From positions 546,414-610,413 of the forward strand of contig VIEA01000001.1 of assembly GCA_008087055.1 (NCBI GenBank): a stretch of 64,000 nt of DNA. The letters are read 5' to 3'. Below the pieces are notes generated by a model, which was not told the origin of the DNA, did no database searches, and saw only the letters and a program-made list of their open reading frames with translations. A program made the position numbers and the translations under genes. Below, in pieces: positions 50,636 to 60,652 of this stretch (positions are counted from its first letter, which is position 1; each line of letters begins with the position of its first letter). The stretch comes from Gammaproteobacteria bacterium LSUCC0096 (GTDB taxonomy: Bacteria > Pseudomonadota > Gammaproteobacteria > Pseudomonadales > Litorivicinaceae).

Positions 50636-52173
50636 CCGCACCGATTGTTGTCTGGTTCAAGCGTGATCTTCGAGTGGATGATCATGAGGCACTTGATGCA
50701 GCTGTAAGCGAAGGTCCAATCATCCCACTATATGTTGTTGAACCGGATTATTGGGCAAACGACTACACCTCAGGACGGCAGTGGTCATTTCTGAAAGACT
50801 CGGTATTGAGCCTGGATGCTGATCTTTCTTCTCGAGGCCAGCCATTATGGACGGCAATTGGTCATGTGGAAGAAGTGTTGGAGCGTCTTCACCAGCGGTT
50901 TCAATTCCGAAAGATAGTCTCTCACCAAGAAACTGGTCCTGATTGGACATTTCAACGTGATCTTCGTGTGAAGCGATGGTGCAATGACCACGGAGTGATC
51001 TGGGATGAATACCGACAGCATGGGGTGATTCGAGGGCTCCGCGAGAGACAAAGTTGGGCTGCTCAATGGGCATCATTGATGGACGATGCTCAAGCGCAAT
51101 CCCATCACTCATTCCTCGGTGTTGGAGCGCCTCCGAAGCCCGCTTCTGAAGTTCTGAAAGGCGTTTCGATCGCAGATGAATTTTTAGTATCCGGCCAAGA
51201 AGGAGGGCGGGATCGGGGGCTTGAGCTTCTCGGTAGCTTTTTAGATGATCGATGTGAAACCTATCGAGGAGGTATGTCGAGTCCTTTGACAGGCGAGACA
51301 GTATGCTCACGTCTGTCGACGCACTTATCACTTGGGACGATTAGTCTCCGCGAAGTATGGCAGCAGACGCTCAATCGGCGAGCAGAGCTGAAAGAGGCGA
51401 CAGGACGAAGTCGTACACTACGGAGTCTGAAATCATTTCAATCACGCTTACATTGGCATTGTCATTTTATTCAGAAGCTCGAGTCGGAACCGCGGCTTGA
51501 GTTTGAAGAGCTACATCGCGGTTTCATTGGCCTAAGAGATCTTCCCTACGAGCTAGAATCGGAGCGGTTCGATCGTTTTCAGAAAGGACAGCTTGGCTGG
51601 CCATTCGTTGATGCCTGTCTGCGAAGCCTATCTGCGACAGGGTGGTTGAACTTTCGGATGCGGGCAATGCTTGTTTCTATCGCAAGTTATCATTTGTGGA
51701 TTGATTGGAGAAAAACTGGGTCACAGATGGCTCGGTGGTTTACTGATTTTGAGGCAGGCATTCACTGGTCTCAAATTCAAATGCAATCAGGAACAACTGG
51801 CATCAATGCAAATCGGATGTACTCCCCTGTCAAACAATCAGAAGATCAGGATCCGGATGGCATCTTTATTAAGCGTTGGGTTCCTGAATTGATTGATGTT
51901 CCTACTGAGTGGATACATCAGCCCTGGCGTATGCCCTTAAGCCTGCAGCACAAATATGGGTGTCAGATTGGGTTGCATTACCCGGAGCCTATTGGTGATC
52001 CTCAGCAACTCGCGCGTGAGGCGCGTACCAAATTCAAATTATGGATTGATTCACACGATCTAAGGCCTGAGGCCCAGCGTGTATTGAAGGCGCACGGTAG
52101 CCGTTTGAAGCAAGTACGCCCGCGTTATGGTAAAAAGGCATCCTCTTCACAAATAGCGTTGGATTTAGAATGA
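50632..52173 (+). CDS. Third photolyase/cryptochrome paralogue
   Basis: A 513-residue flavoprotein of the photolyase superfamily. The N-terminal antenna domain opens IVVWFKRDLRVDDHEALDAA. The FAD domain includes ETYRGGMSSPLTGETVCSRLSTHLSLGTISLREVWQ, LHWHCHFIQKLESEP, GQLGWPFVDACLRSLSATGWLNFRMRAMLVS and GIHWSQIQMQSGTTGINANRMYSPVKQ. It differs from both neighbours and belongs to a longer class resembling class I-like proteins of marine bacteria. Repair versus sensor function cannot be told from sequence alone. Confidence 0.88.
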   Translation: MTAPIVVWFKRDLRVDDHEALDAAVSEGPIIPLYVVEPDYWANDYTSGRQWSFLKDSVLSLDADLSSRGQPLWTAIGHVEEVLERLHQRFQFRKIVSHQETGPDWTFQRDLRVKRWCNDHGVIWDEYRQHGVIRGLRERQSWAAQWASLMDDAQAQSHHSFLGVGAPPKPASEVLKGVSIADEFLVSGQEGGRDRGLELLGSFLDDRCETYRGGMSSPLTGETVCSRLSTHLSLGTISLREVWQQTLNRRAELKEATGRSRTLRSLKSFQSRLHWHCHFIQKLESEPRLEFEELHRGFIGLRDLPYELESERFDRFQKGQLGWPFVDACLRSLSATGWLNFRMRAMLVSIASYHLWIDWRKTGSQMARWFTDFEAGIHWSQIQMQSGTTGINANRMYSPVKQSEDQDPDGIFIKRWVPELIDVPTEWIHQPWRMPLSLQHKYGCQIGLHYPEPIGDPQQLAREARTKFKLWIDSHDLRPEAQRVLKAHGSRLKQVRPRYGKKASSSQIALDLE

Positions 52174-52622
52174 CAGCAGATGACGATCAGACTCGGATTG
52201 AAGCCATGGGTGTTCGCTTAGGGTACTTGGGTCTTTTGCCTTTCGTTGCTGGCGCTGTCGCTGCACTTCTTTCGAACGAATTGGCGTCTATCGCGCTCCA
52301 AGCTTTTGTGCTTTATTCACTTGCGATCCTGTCATTCATGGGCGGGGTTCATTGGGGGCTCGCGCTTATTACCGGTACCCGCCAGAGCGCACGACTTCTT
52401 ATTTCTGTGGTCCCGGTCATTGCTGCTTGGATTTGTTTAATGACCTTGCCTGCACACCTGACGCTTGCTGTTCTCGGTGGTGGTTTTATCGCGCAGTGGT
52501 TTGTGGATCGCCCAATTTTGGCAGAATTGCCTATTCCATCGTGGTATCTCGAGATGCGTCCGCGCCTTGCGTACGTGGTCGCCGGCTGTCACCTATTTAT
52601 GCTTTTCCGTTTGATGAGCTAA
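52170..52622 (+). CDS. DUF3429 membrane protein
   Basis: A 150-residue protein with four or five predicted membrane helices. The sequence RLGYLGLLPFVAGAVAALL, YSLAILSFMGGVHWGLAL and WFVDRPILAELPIPSWYLEMRPRLAYVVAGCH matches DUF3429 proteins. It overlaps the third photolyase by ATGA, so it is translated with the photorepair genes. The function is unknown. Its stop is directly adjacent to the convergent M23 gene. Confidence 0.85.
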   Translation: MTADDDQTRIEAMGVRLGYLGLLPFVAGAVAALLSNELASIALQAFVLYSLAILSFMGGVHWGLALITGTRQSARLLISVVPVIAAWICLMTLPAHLTLAVLGGGFIAQWFVDRPILAELPIPSWYLEMRPRLAYVVAGCHLFMLFRLMS

Positions 52623-53423
52623 TCACTGAGGTAGTGAGCGAATTTGCGGAACAAAAAGCGCTGGATCCACAGACACGCCGTTAAGAATGACGCCTAAGTG
52701 AAGATGTGCACCTGTGACTCGACCTGTTGCCCCGACCGTCCCGATTGCTTCGCCTTGTGAGACCACCTGACCTTCTTTGACATCAATTCGATCCATGTGG
52801 TTGTACATGGTCTTTAAACCTTCTCCATGGTCGATAACAACAAGACGACCGTTGAAAAAGAAGTCGCCTACGAGACTGACTCGCCCGGAGGCTGCTGCTT
52901 TGATCGGTGTACCGGTTGGAGCGGCGATATCTGTGCCTGAATGAGGGCGGCGAGGTTGATCATTGAAGAAGCGACGTTTGCCGAAAGGCCCAGAAATTGG
53001 ACCTTCAACAGGAAGGATCATTCGGATTGATTCGAGATTCCCATCGAATGCGTTAAGTGCTCCGCGTTGTTTTTGTGACTCACCTTTAATGCGATCTAAA
53101 TCCAGCGTATTCGGGGTCACATGTCTCTTATTTTCAAGATAAATGCGTTGTTCGAGATACTTTTTGGGGCTCACTGTGAATGGGATCTGTTTTCCGGAGT
53201 TCTGCAACGTGTATTCGCCAGGGTCAAGCGATAATGCAAGGCCGACTACGGCAACATGCTGGCCATTTTCTTGAATCGTCAACACGGGCTTTCCATTGAA
53301 CGTGGGGCGGTCGTTAGCCTCGATCGGGATAATGGCAACTCCGCCTGGCACCCGGGAGTCTTCGATCGCGATTGCTGATGCAGAGATCAATAGAGTAATG
53401 AGTCCGACGAGAGAGCGTCTCAT
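52623..53423 (-). CDS. Exported M23 family metallopeptidase
   Basis: A 266-residue protein with a signal peptide (residues 1-19) and a C-terminal LytM/peptidase M23 domain. Zinc ligands are in RPHSGTDIAAPTGTPIKAAASGRV (HxxxxD) and GAHLHLGVILNG (HxH). The N-terminal beta domain (VPGGVAIIPIEANDRPTFNGKPVLT) resembles other periplasmic M23 proteins. It should cleave peptidoglycan peptides. It overlaps xseA upstream by the ATGA junction. Confidence 0.92.
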   Translation of the reverse strand: MRRSLVGLITLLISASAIAIEDSRVPGGVAIIPIEANDRPTFNGKPVLTIQENGQHVAVVGLALSLDPGEYTLQNSGKQIPFTVSPKKYLEQRIYLENKRHVTPNTLDLDRIKGESQKQRGALNAFDGNLESIRMILPVEGPISGPFGKRRFFNDQPRRPHSGTDIAAPTGTPIKAAASGRVSLVGDFFFNGRLVVIDHGEGLKTMYNHMDRIDVKEGQVVSQGEAIGTVGATGRVTGAHLHLGVILNGVSVDPALFVPQIRSLPQ

Positions 53424-54715
53424 GAGGGATCCTTTTGAATATGGTCAACTGTGGCATTAAGCCTGCCATCTTTGAGTCGAATTTCAACCGAAGACTTTTC
53501 TGCTACATCATCGACTGAGCCGATCGAGCGATCAGTCTCTGTGTCACCTTTTAACACAATGCCGTATCCGCGGCCGAGAGTTGCTAGAGGACTTAGCGTG
53601 TCGAGCTGGGCGGACAGATGTGCAAGTGTGGAGTGGGAGTTTTTCATCATTTGCTCGGTAGCTTGCGATAAGCGCTTTGACAGGTAACTCACATCATGTC
53701 GCTTCAAAGCAATGTATTCCGTCGGAGCGACCAATTTACTCTCCACGTGCCTTAAGCGTTCTCGAGACGTGCTTGTTTGTTTGGTGATAGCTGAAGACAG
53801 TTTGTGTGTCACAAGTTCGAGCCGTTGTTGGGCGAGAGAGATCAGTGTGTCGGCACGTGATGTGAGTCTGCCCTCATATTGCATAAGTCGGCGTGTGATA
53901 TCGGAACGATCGGGCGTTGCTATTTCGGCTGCCTGTGACGGTGTCGCTGCTCGAATATCGGCCACAAGGTCTGTGAGTCCTGTGTCAGTTTCGTGGCCGA
54001 CTGCCGAGATGATAGGAATCTGACAGGATGCAATGGCTCGACACAATTGTTCGTCGTTGAACGCGCTTAAATCCTCTGAGGCTCCGCCGCCGCGACCGAT
54101 AATGAGTACATCTGCTAGGTCATCGGCGCACGCTCGGCCGAGGGCCTTTGTTAATTCTTCAGGGGCAACATCACCTTGTACCGCGGCTGAATACAACCGC
54201 ACTGATGCGAGCGGCCAGCGACGTCGCAGAATCGTCAGCATGTCTTGAATGACAGCGCCTTTCGATGACGTAATTAAACCAATGCAGCGGGGAATCGTTG
54301 GGAGTGGTTTTTTTCTACTGAGATCAGTAAGTCCTTCAGCGATCAGTTTGGCTTTTAGTGCTTCGAGCTTCGCTTTTTGGTCGCCGACCCCAGCTTCGGC
54401 CATGTGTTTTACGATCAGTTGGAGTCGCCCATTGGGCGGATAAAAATTAACTTCGCAACGGACTCTCACTTTGACGCCGTCCCGAGCAACCAGTCGAACG
54501 AGCCGATTCGCTCCCTTAAACATCACTGCACTGAGAGATGCGTCACCATCGGTGAGAGAGAAATACCAGTGACCTGACGGGTAGGTCTTAAAATTACTAA
54601 TTTCGGCGTCAAGAGTGACGGCTTGCGGGAAGAATTCGGTCAGTGCTTGTGTGAGTAATGCGGCCAGTGTAGACACTGTGAGGGCATTTTCGCTCTCGCT
54701 CACTTGTTCCGACAC
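53420..54715 (-). CDS. xseA: Exodeoxyribonuclease VII large subunit
   Basis: A 431-residue subunit of the single-strand exonuclease. The N-terminal OB fold (LDAEISNFKTYPSGHWYFSLTDGDASLSAVMF) is followed by the catalytic core with IGLITSSKGAVIQDMLTILRRRWP, DVLIIGRGGGASEDLSAFNDE and ISAVGHETDTGLTDLVADIRAATPSQAAE, then a coiled coil and the short C-terminal fold. The start is GTG with AAGGAG upstream. It is divergent from guaB with about 50 bases between, the usual gammaproteobacterial layout. Confidence 0.95.
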   Translation of the reverse strand: MSEQVSESENALTVSTLAALLTQALTEFFPQAVTLDAEISNFKTYPSGHWYFSLTDGDASLSAVMFKGANRLVRLVARDGVKVRVRCEVNFYPPNGRLQLIVKHMAEAGVGDQKAKLEALKAKLIAEGLTDLSRKKPLPTIPRCIGLITSSKGAVIQDMLTILRRRWPLASVRLYSAAVQGDVAPEELTKALGRACADDLADVLIIGRGGGASEDLSAFNDEQLCRAIASCQIPIISAVGHETDTGLTDLVADIRAATPSQAAEIATPDRSDITRRLMQYEGRLTSRADTLISLAQQRLELVTHKLSSAITKQTSTSRERLRHVESKLVAPTEYIALKRHDVSYLSKRLSQATEQMMKNSHSTLAHLSAQLDTLSPLATLGRGYGIVLKGDTETDRSIGSVDDVAEKSSVEIRLKDGRLNATVDHIQKDPS

Positions 54716-54730
54716 CCCTTAACTCCTTAA

Positions 54731-56235
<1,505 letters not shown>

Positions 56236-56236
<1 letters not shown>

Positions 56237-57792
56237 TGATGGATATCCATGCTGACCGCCTGCTAATTCTCGATTTCGGTTCCCAGTACACTCAATTGAT
56301 TGCACGGCGTGTTCGTGAACATGGTGTGTATTCCGAGATTTTACCTTGCGACGTTGACCCGCAGCGTATTACTGAATTCGCCCCCAAAGGCATCGTGTTA
56401 TCTGGCGGTCCTGAATCAACAACAGATTCTGCTGGGTGGAAGATCCCAAAAGAGGTGTATGACCTCGAGGTACCGATTCTTGGTATTTGTTATGGCATGC
56501 AAGCGCTGGCTCAAGAACTCGGTGGTCGCGTCGAATCCAGTGATTTGCGCGAGTTTGGGCATGCTGATCTGATCATCGAGAACGATGAGTCATTGCTAGC
56601 CGGACTATCTGACACCGGATCGTTGTCTGTTTGGATGAGTCATGGTGATCGCGTCACCGAATTACCTCCAGGGTTTATCGTCATAGGGTCCAGCGCTCAT
56701 GCTCCAATTGCCGCGATGGCTAATGAAGAGCGTCAGATCTATGGTCTCCAATTCCACCCAGAAGTCACACATTCTGAGGGTGGATCAGAAATGCTCGCGA
56801 AATTCGCTCACGCTATTTGTGGGTGCGGTAGAGAGTGGACCCCTGAAAACATTATCGACGACGCGATTACGCAAGTGCGAGAGCAAGTCGGTGATGGGCA
56901 GGTACTTCTCGGATTGTCTGGTGGAGTCGATTCGTCGGTTGTTGCCGCCTTGTTGCACAAATCGATCGGTGACCAGTTGGTTTGTGTCTTTGTTGATAAC
57001 GGATTGTTGCGTTTGAACGAAGGTGCTCAGGTGATGGAAACATTCGCTCAAAATCTGGGTGTTCGAGTGATTCGTGCAAATGCTGAAGAACGCTTTTTAA
57101 CGGCGTTGAAAGGCGAGGCTGATCCAGAACGAAAGCGAAAAATCATTGGCCGAACGTTTATTGAGGTCTTTGAGGAAGAAGCAGCCAAATTATCTGATGT
57201 TCGATTCTTAGCACAGGGCACAATTTATCCTGATGTGATCGAGTCAGCAGGAGCCGCTTCAGGTAAGGCGCACGTCATTAAGAGTCACCACAATGTGGGC
57301 GGATTACCTGATGACATGCGTATGCAACTCGTCGAGCCATTACGTGAATTGTTTAAAGATGAAGTACGTATCTTGGGTGTGACCTTAGGACTCCCTCCGT
57401 CGATGGTTTATCGTCATCCATTCCCAGGTCCAGGACTCGGTGTTCGCATTCTCGGTGAGGTACATAAAGCCTCAGCTGATATCCTGAGAAAGGCGGACCA
57501 CATCTTTATCGAAGAACTGCGTAAGGCTGATCTGTATGACAAGGTGTCGCAAGCGTTTGCAGTATTTTTACCCGTGAATTCAGTCGGCGTTGTTGGTGAT
57601 CAGCGTCGATATGCGCCTGTGATTGCTTTGCGCGCGGTTGAAACAATTGATTTTATGACTGCGCGATGGGCTCACTTGCCGTACGAATTCATCGAAAGAG
57701 TGTCTGGTCGCATCATCAACGAAATCGAAGATGTCAGTCGTGTTGTATATGATGTTAGCTCGAAACCTCCTGCTACTATTGAGTGGGAGTGA
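56236..57792 (+). CDS. guaA: GMP synthase (glutamine-hydrolysing)
   Basis: A 518-residue enzyme aminating XMP to GMP. The class I glutaminase domain has the catalytic Cys in [12 protein letters not shown] and the His-Glu in [13 protein letters not shown]. The ATP pyrophosphatase P-loop is [17 protein letters not shown], and the C-terminal dimerisation domain ends KPPATIEWE. It is expressed with guaB. Confidence 0.97.
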
Positions 57793-57795
57793 AGT

Positions 57796-57976
57796 GTGTT
57801 AGACATGAAATCAGAGTGTGAGATTTGCGAGAAGGGTTTATCCGACTCCTCAGATGCAATGATCTGTTCATTTGAATGCACGTACTGTATTGACTGTGCA
57901 AAAAAGCCTTAATCAAACGTGTAAAAACTGTAACGGTGAATTGGTAATTCGTCCAAAGAGAGAAGTTAGGAAGTAG
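57796..57976 (+). pseudogene. DUF1272 gene with a +1 frame break
   Basis: From GTG 57796 (GGGAG 6 bases upstream) the frame reads MLDMKSECEICEKG, then ICSFECTYCIDCAKKP and stops at 57912. The family's second half (LNQTCKNCNGELVIRPKREVRK) continues in the next frame to 57976. Removing one base from the A6 run at 57900-57905 restores a 59-residue DUF1272 protein with all its C-x2-C pairs. This is either a recent frameshift, a homopolymer sequencing error or translational recoding. DUF1272 proteins are small, presumed zinc-binding and of unknown function. The gene directly follows guaA. Confidence 0.8.
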
Positions 57977-58033
57977 CTCGAATATAAAAAATAAATGTTC
58001 ATAAAATAAAATACTTATATGTATTCCACACTT

Positions 58034-58063
58034 GAGTGGGTATAGATTAACTGCTCTTTTTTT
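58034..58063 (+). terminator. Possible terminator after guaBA
   Basis: A 6-bp stem with two G-U pairs (GAGTGG 58034-58039 / CTGCTC 58051-58056) followed by seven T's. It lies in an AT-rich spacer (57977-58101) that shows no other feature. Confidence 0.4.
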
Positions 58064-58101
58064 AATATTCAGTCGTCTCAGGCTCAGATGGACCCTCTAA
58101 A

Positions 58102-59028
58102 ATGAAAGACCTTATATTGCACCATTATTGGCCATCACCATTTGCGCACAAAATCCGATTAGCTCTCGGGCTCTCGGGAGCCGTATGGAAGTCAGTAGAA
58201 ATTCCTCGCGTACCACCAAAGCCATTATTAATGCCTTTAACCGCGGGTTACCGAAGAACGCCAGTTCTTCAAAGCGGAGCAGATGTGTATTGCGACACTC
58301 AGAACATCGTTCGTGCGTTGTCGGAATTAACAGACGACCGAAAACTGTTACCGGACGATCGGCGAGGAACAATCCTGGCCTTTACGGACTGGGCCGATGG
58401 GGCTGTTTTTAATTTAGCAGCTAGAGTGGTACTGACCTCAGCACTGGACACGGCTCCTCCGGAATTTATCCAAGACCGAGGGGGTTTGTATTTCGGTCCG
58501 AACTGGACTCCTCAAGGCCTCAAATCTCAGCTTCCAGGTGTGATTTTACAACTCGCTGCGCACCTCAACTCTATCGATCAAGGATTGAGCGGTCGAGGTG
58601 GTTATGTGTCTGATGATTTATCGTATGCTGATATCACGATTGCCTATCTCGCGTGGTTTATCCGTGGTCGATGGGATCAAGGGCCTGAATTTTTGCAGCA
58701 GTTTCCAAATATTGAGCGAATTGAGCGAGAGGTCCACGCGGCTGCGCAAGAAAACCATCAGGAGTTGTCTGCTGAGGAGGCGCTTGTCATCGCAGAGCGT
58801 TCGCAGTCTGCTTCGCCATGTGGTGTGACAGCGCAATGTGGTGTGACGCTTGAACAAGGCATGCGCGTCACAATTAAGCCACAAGCCGAAACATCCGATC
58901 CTCCAGTAATTGGTCGGCTGCGCTACATTGATCGCGAGCGAGTTTCAATCGATCATCACGCACCAGAGGTAGGGGATGTGGTTGTGCATCTACCTATTGC
59001 CGGGTATCAGATTCAGTCGTGTGAGTAA
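58102..59028 (+). CDS. Glutathione S-transferase family protein with extra C-terminal domain
   Basis: A 308-residue protein. The N-terminal thioredoxin-like half (LILHHYWPSPFAHKIRLALGLSG, then YRRTPVLQSGADVYCDTQNIVRALSEL) and the helical half (GGYVSDDLSYADITIAYLAWFIRGRW) form a GST of about 220 residues. A further 80 residues follow, including a repeated CGVTAQCGVT and a strand-rich segment (GMRVTIKPQ, VIGRLRYIDRERVSIDHH, VVVHLPIAGYQI). The extension is absent from ordinary GSTs. Substrate unknown. It overlaps the DMT transporter gene start. Confidence 0.83.
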   Translation: MKDLILHHYWPSPFAHKIRLALGLSGAVWKSVEIPRVPPKPLLMPLTAGYRRTPVLQSGADVYCDTQNIVRALSELTDDRKLLPDDRRGTILAFTDWADGAVFNLAARVVLTSALDTAPPEFIQDRGGLYFGPNWTPQGLKSQLPGVILQLAAHLNSIDQGLSGRGGYVSDDLSYADITIAYLAWFIRGRWDQGPEFLQQFPNIERIEREVHAAAQENHQELSAEEALVIAERSQSASPCGVTAQCGVTLEQGMRVTIKPQAETSDPPVIGRLRYIDRERVSIDHHAPEVGDVVVHLPIAGYQIQSCE

Positions 59029-59911
59029 TCCATCACACTCACATGAAAATATCCGCTGTATCGGCTTTATGGTCATTGCCATGGCGGGCTTTGCCATCGA
59101 AGACTCTGTGATTAAACAGTTGTCGTATTCGATGCCGATTTCGCAAGTGCTGATGTTAATCGGCCTTGGCGGCGTAATGATTTTTGGAGTCACATCCTAC
59201 ATTTCGAGCGTTCGCCTGATTTCTGCTGAGATCGTTAAACCTTGGTTTGTCGTGCGAACTGTCTCTGAATTGGCGTCAGCAATCTTTTTTGTGATTGCAA
59301 TTGTATACGCCTCTCTGTCTGCGGCTTCTGCAATTCTGCAGGCGACTCCGTTAGCGGTCTCATTGGCGGCTTCTCTATTTTTGAAGCAGCACGTGAGCTT
59401 CAAACAGTGGGTATTGATAACTATGGGATTTATCGGTGTCCTGTGTGTAATTCAGCCAGGTTTTGATGGCTTTAAACCAGCCGCGTTATCGGCTGTTTTA
59501 GGTGTTATTTTCCTTGCACTCCGTGATGCAATAACCCGCTCAATTTCTATTTCCATTCCCGCAATTGCTGTTTCATTTTGGGCGTTTTTTGCACTTTTGA
59601 TGGCAGGAGTGGTCACGATTCCATTTTTTGGAGCATTTGGGCCGATCGAGGCTGATCATCTGGGTTTATTAGTACTCTCGGCTCTGGCTGGAACAGGTGC
59701 GTATTTCTGTGTTGTGATGGCAACCCGTGGTGGCGATGTTGCGGTTGTCGCGCCATTTCGCTACACACGGCTCCTGTTCGCACTGGTGCTCGCAGTGATC
59801 TTTTTTGATGAGGACGTGAATGCGATGATGATTTTAGGAAGCAGTCTGATCATCGGATCAGGCATCGTTATGATCGGGTCGAGCGGATCACGCAGGAAGC
59901 AAATCAACTAG
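59021..59911 (+). CDS. DMT superfamily (EamA) transporter
   Basis: A 296-residue membrane protein with ten predicted helices in two EamA repeats: GFMVIAMAGFAIEDSVIKQLSYSMPISQVL at the start of the first and LSAVLGVIFLALRDAITRSIS in the second. The AILQATPLAVSLAASLFLKQHVSFKQW segment between helices is typical. GTG 59021 is chosen because it gives a short cytoplasmic lead before the first helix; an ATG at 59069 is possible. Its 3' end overlaps the convergent BKACE gene by 24 bases. The exported compound is unknown. Confidence 0.87.
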   Translation: MSNPSHSHENIRCIGFMVIAMAGFAIEDSVIKQLSYSMPISQVLMLIGLGGVMIFGVTSYISSVRLISAEIVKPWFVVRTVSELASAIFFVIAIVYASLSAASAILQATPLAVSLAASLFLKQHVSFKQWVLITMGFIGVLCVIQPGFDGFKPAALSAVLGVIFLALRDAITRSISISIPAIAVSFWAFFALLMAGVVTIPFFGAFGPIEADHLGLLVLSALAGTGAYFCVVMATRGGDVAVVAPFRYTRLLFALVLAVIFFDEDVNAMMILGSSLIIGSGIVMIGSSGSRRKQIN

Positions 59912-60652
59912 CGTCCGAACAAGCGCTGCATTGTCTTCTGCAATCTGGCCATCCGGTAACCAGATACCGTTCTCAAAGCCTATCCGTAAATCAATTCCCT
60001 CGGATGCAGCTCTCAATAAACAGGGTATTTGGCCTTTCCCAAATGCACAAATCATTTCACCTGCAGGTTTTAACTGCGCAGGTAATTCATCCCTGACAGC
60101 GAGAAATGGATCAAGCTGATCTGGAGTGCTTTCTTGGTTTGCGGAGTATCGACCAAGCACATACAGCACCTCGAGTGACTCGGTTTGGATAATTTCTTGG
60201 TCAACTAATGAGGTCAGGGTGTGTAAATCATCGGCATCATAGAGGATGAACTGCACACGGCTTTTGGCAATTAATTGTTCAAAAAACGGCTGCAGAGTAT
60301 GCGGTTCTTGAGATCGTAGGATCTCTCGAATTGCGACAGATACCCAGGGTGCTTTAATCCGCGACAGTAAGTCGATTTGCGCGTCGGATTCATAAATACC
60401 TGCGGCCTCAGATGTGACTTGGACCCCAAGTTCTGGTAACCGGTGACTGAGTTTTTCAATCAACGCTTCATAGCGTTCAACGTCGAGTAGATGTATTTGA
60501 TCAGCCGTGCGGATATGCGCATGGAGACCGCGGGCACCTGCTTCAAAACAAGCAACTGCAGTCGCGATAAGCTCATCATCAGTCACAGGAACAGCTGGAT
60601 GATCTTGTGTTGTTTTGCGTGCACCGTTTGGTGCAACCATGATGAATGTCAT
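59888..60652 (-). CDS. Beta-keto acid cleavage enzyme (BKACE, DUF849)
   Basis: A 254-residue TIM-barrel enzyme. The family opening is MVAPNGARKTTQDHPAVPVTDDE, the zinc H-x-H is GLHAHIRTADQIHLLD, and the third ligand region is RIGFENGIWLPDGQIAEDNAALV. Members condense a beta-keto acid with acetyl-CoA to give acetoacetate and a new CoA ester; the prototype is the lysine-fermentation enzyme Kce. The Asp after the zinc Glu in Kce is Asn here, and the sequence is shorter than the usual 270-310 residues, so the substrate and activity are open. It overlaps the aminotransferase gene by four bases. Confidence 0.85.
   Translation of the reverse strand: MTFIMVAPNGARKTTQDHPAVPVTDDELIATAVACFEAGARGLHAHIRTADQIHLLDVERYEALIEKLSHRLPELGVQVTSEAAGIYESDAQIDLLSRIKAPWVSVAIREILRSQEPHTLQPFFEQLIAKSRVQFILYDADDLHTLTSLVDQEIIQTESLEVLYVLGRYSANQESTPDQLDPFLAVRDELPAQLKPAGEMICAFGKGQIPCLLRAASEGIDLRIGFENGIWLPDGQIAEDNAALVRTLVDLLPA

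Noticed and set aside
57898..57910. Programmed -1 frameshifting at A-AAA-AAG in the DUF1272 gene
   Set aside because: The heptamer fits the dnaX-type slippery site, but a -1 shift leads into a frame unrelated to the family; the second half needs +1.
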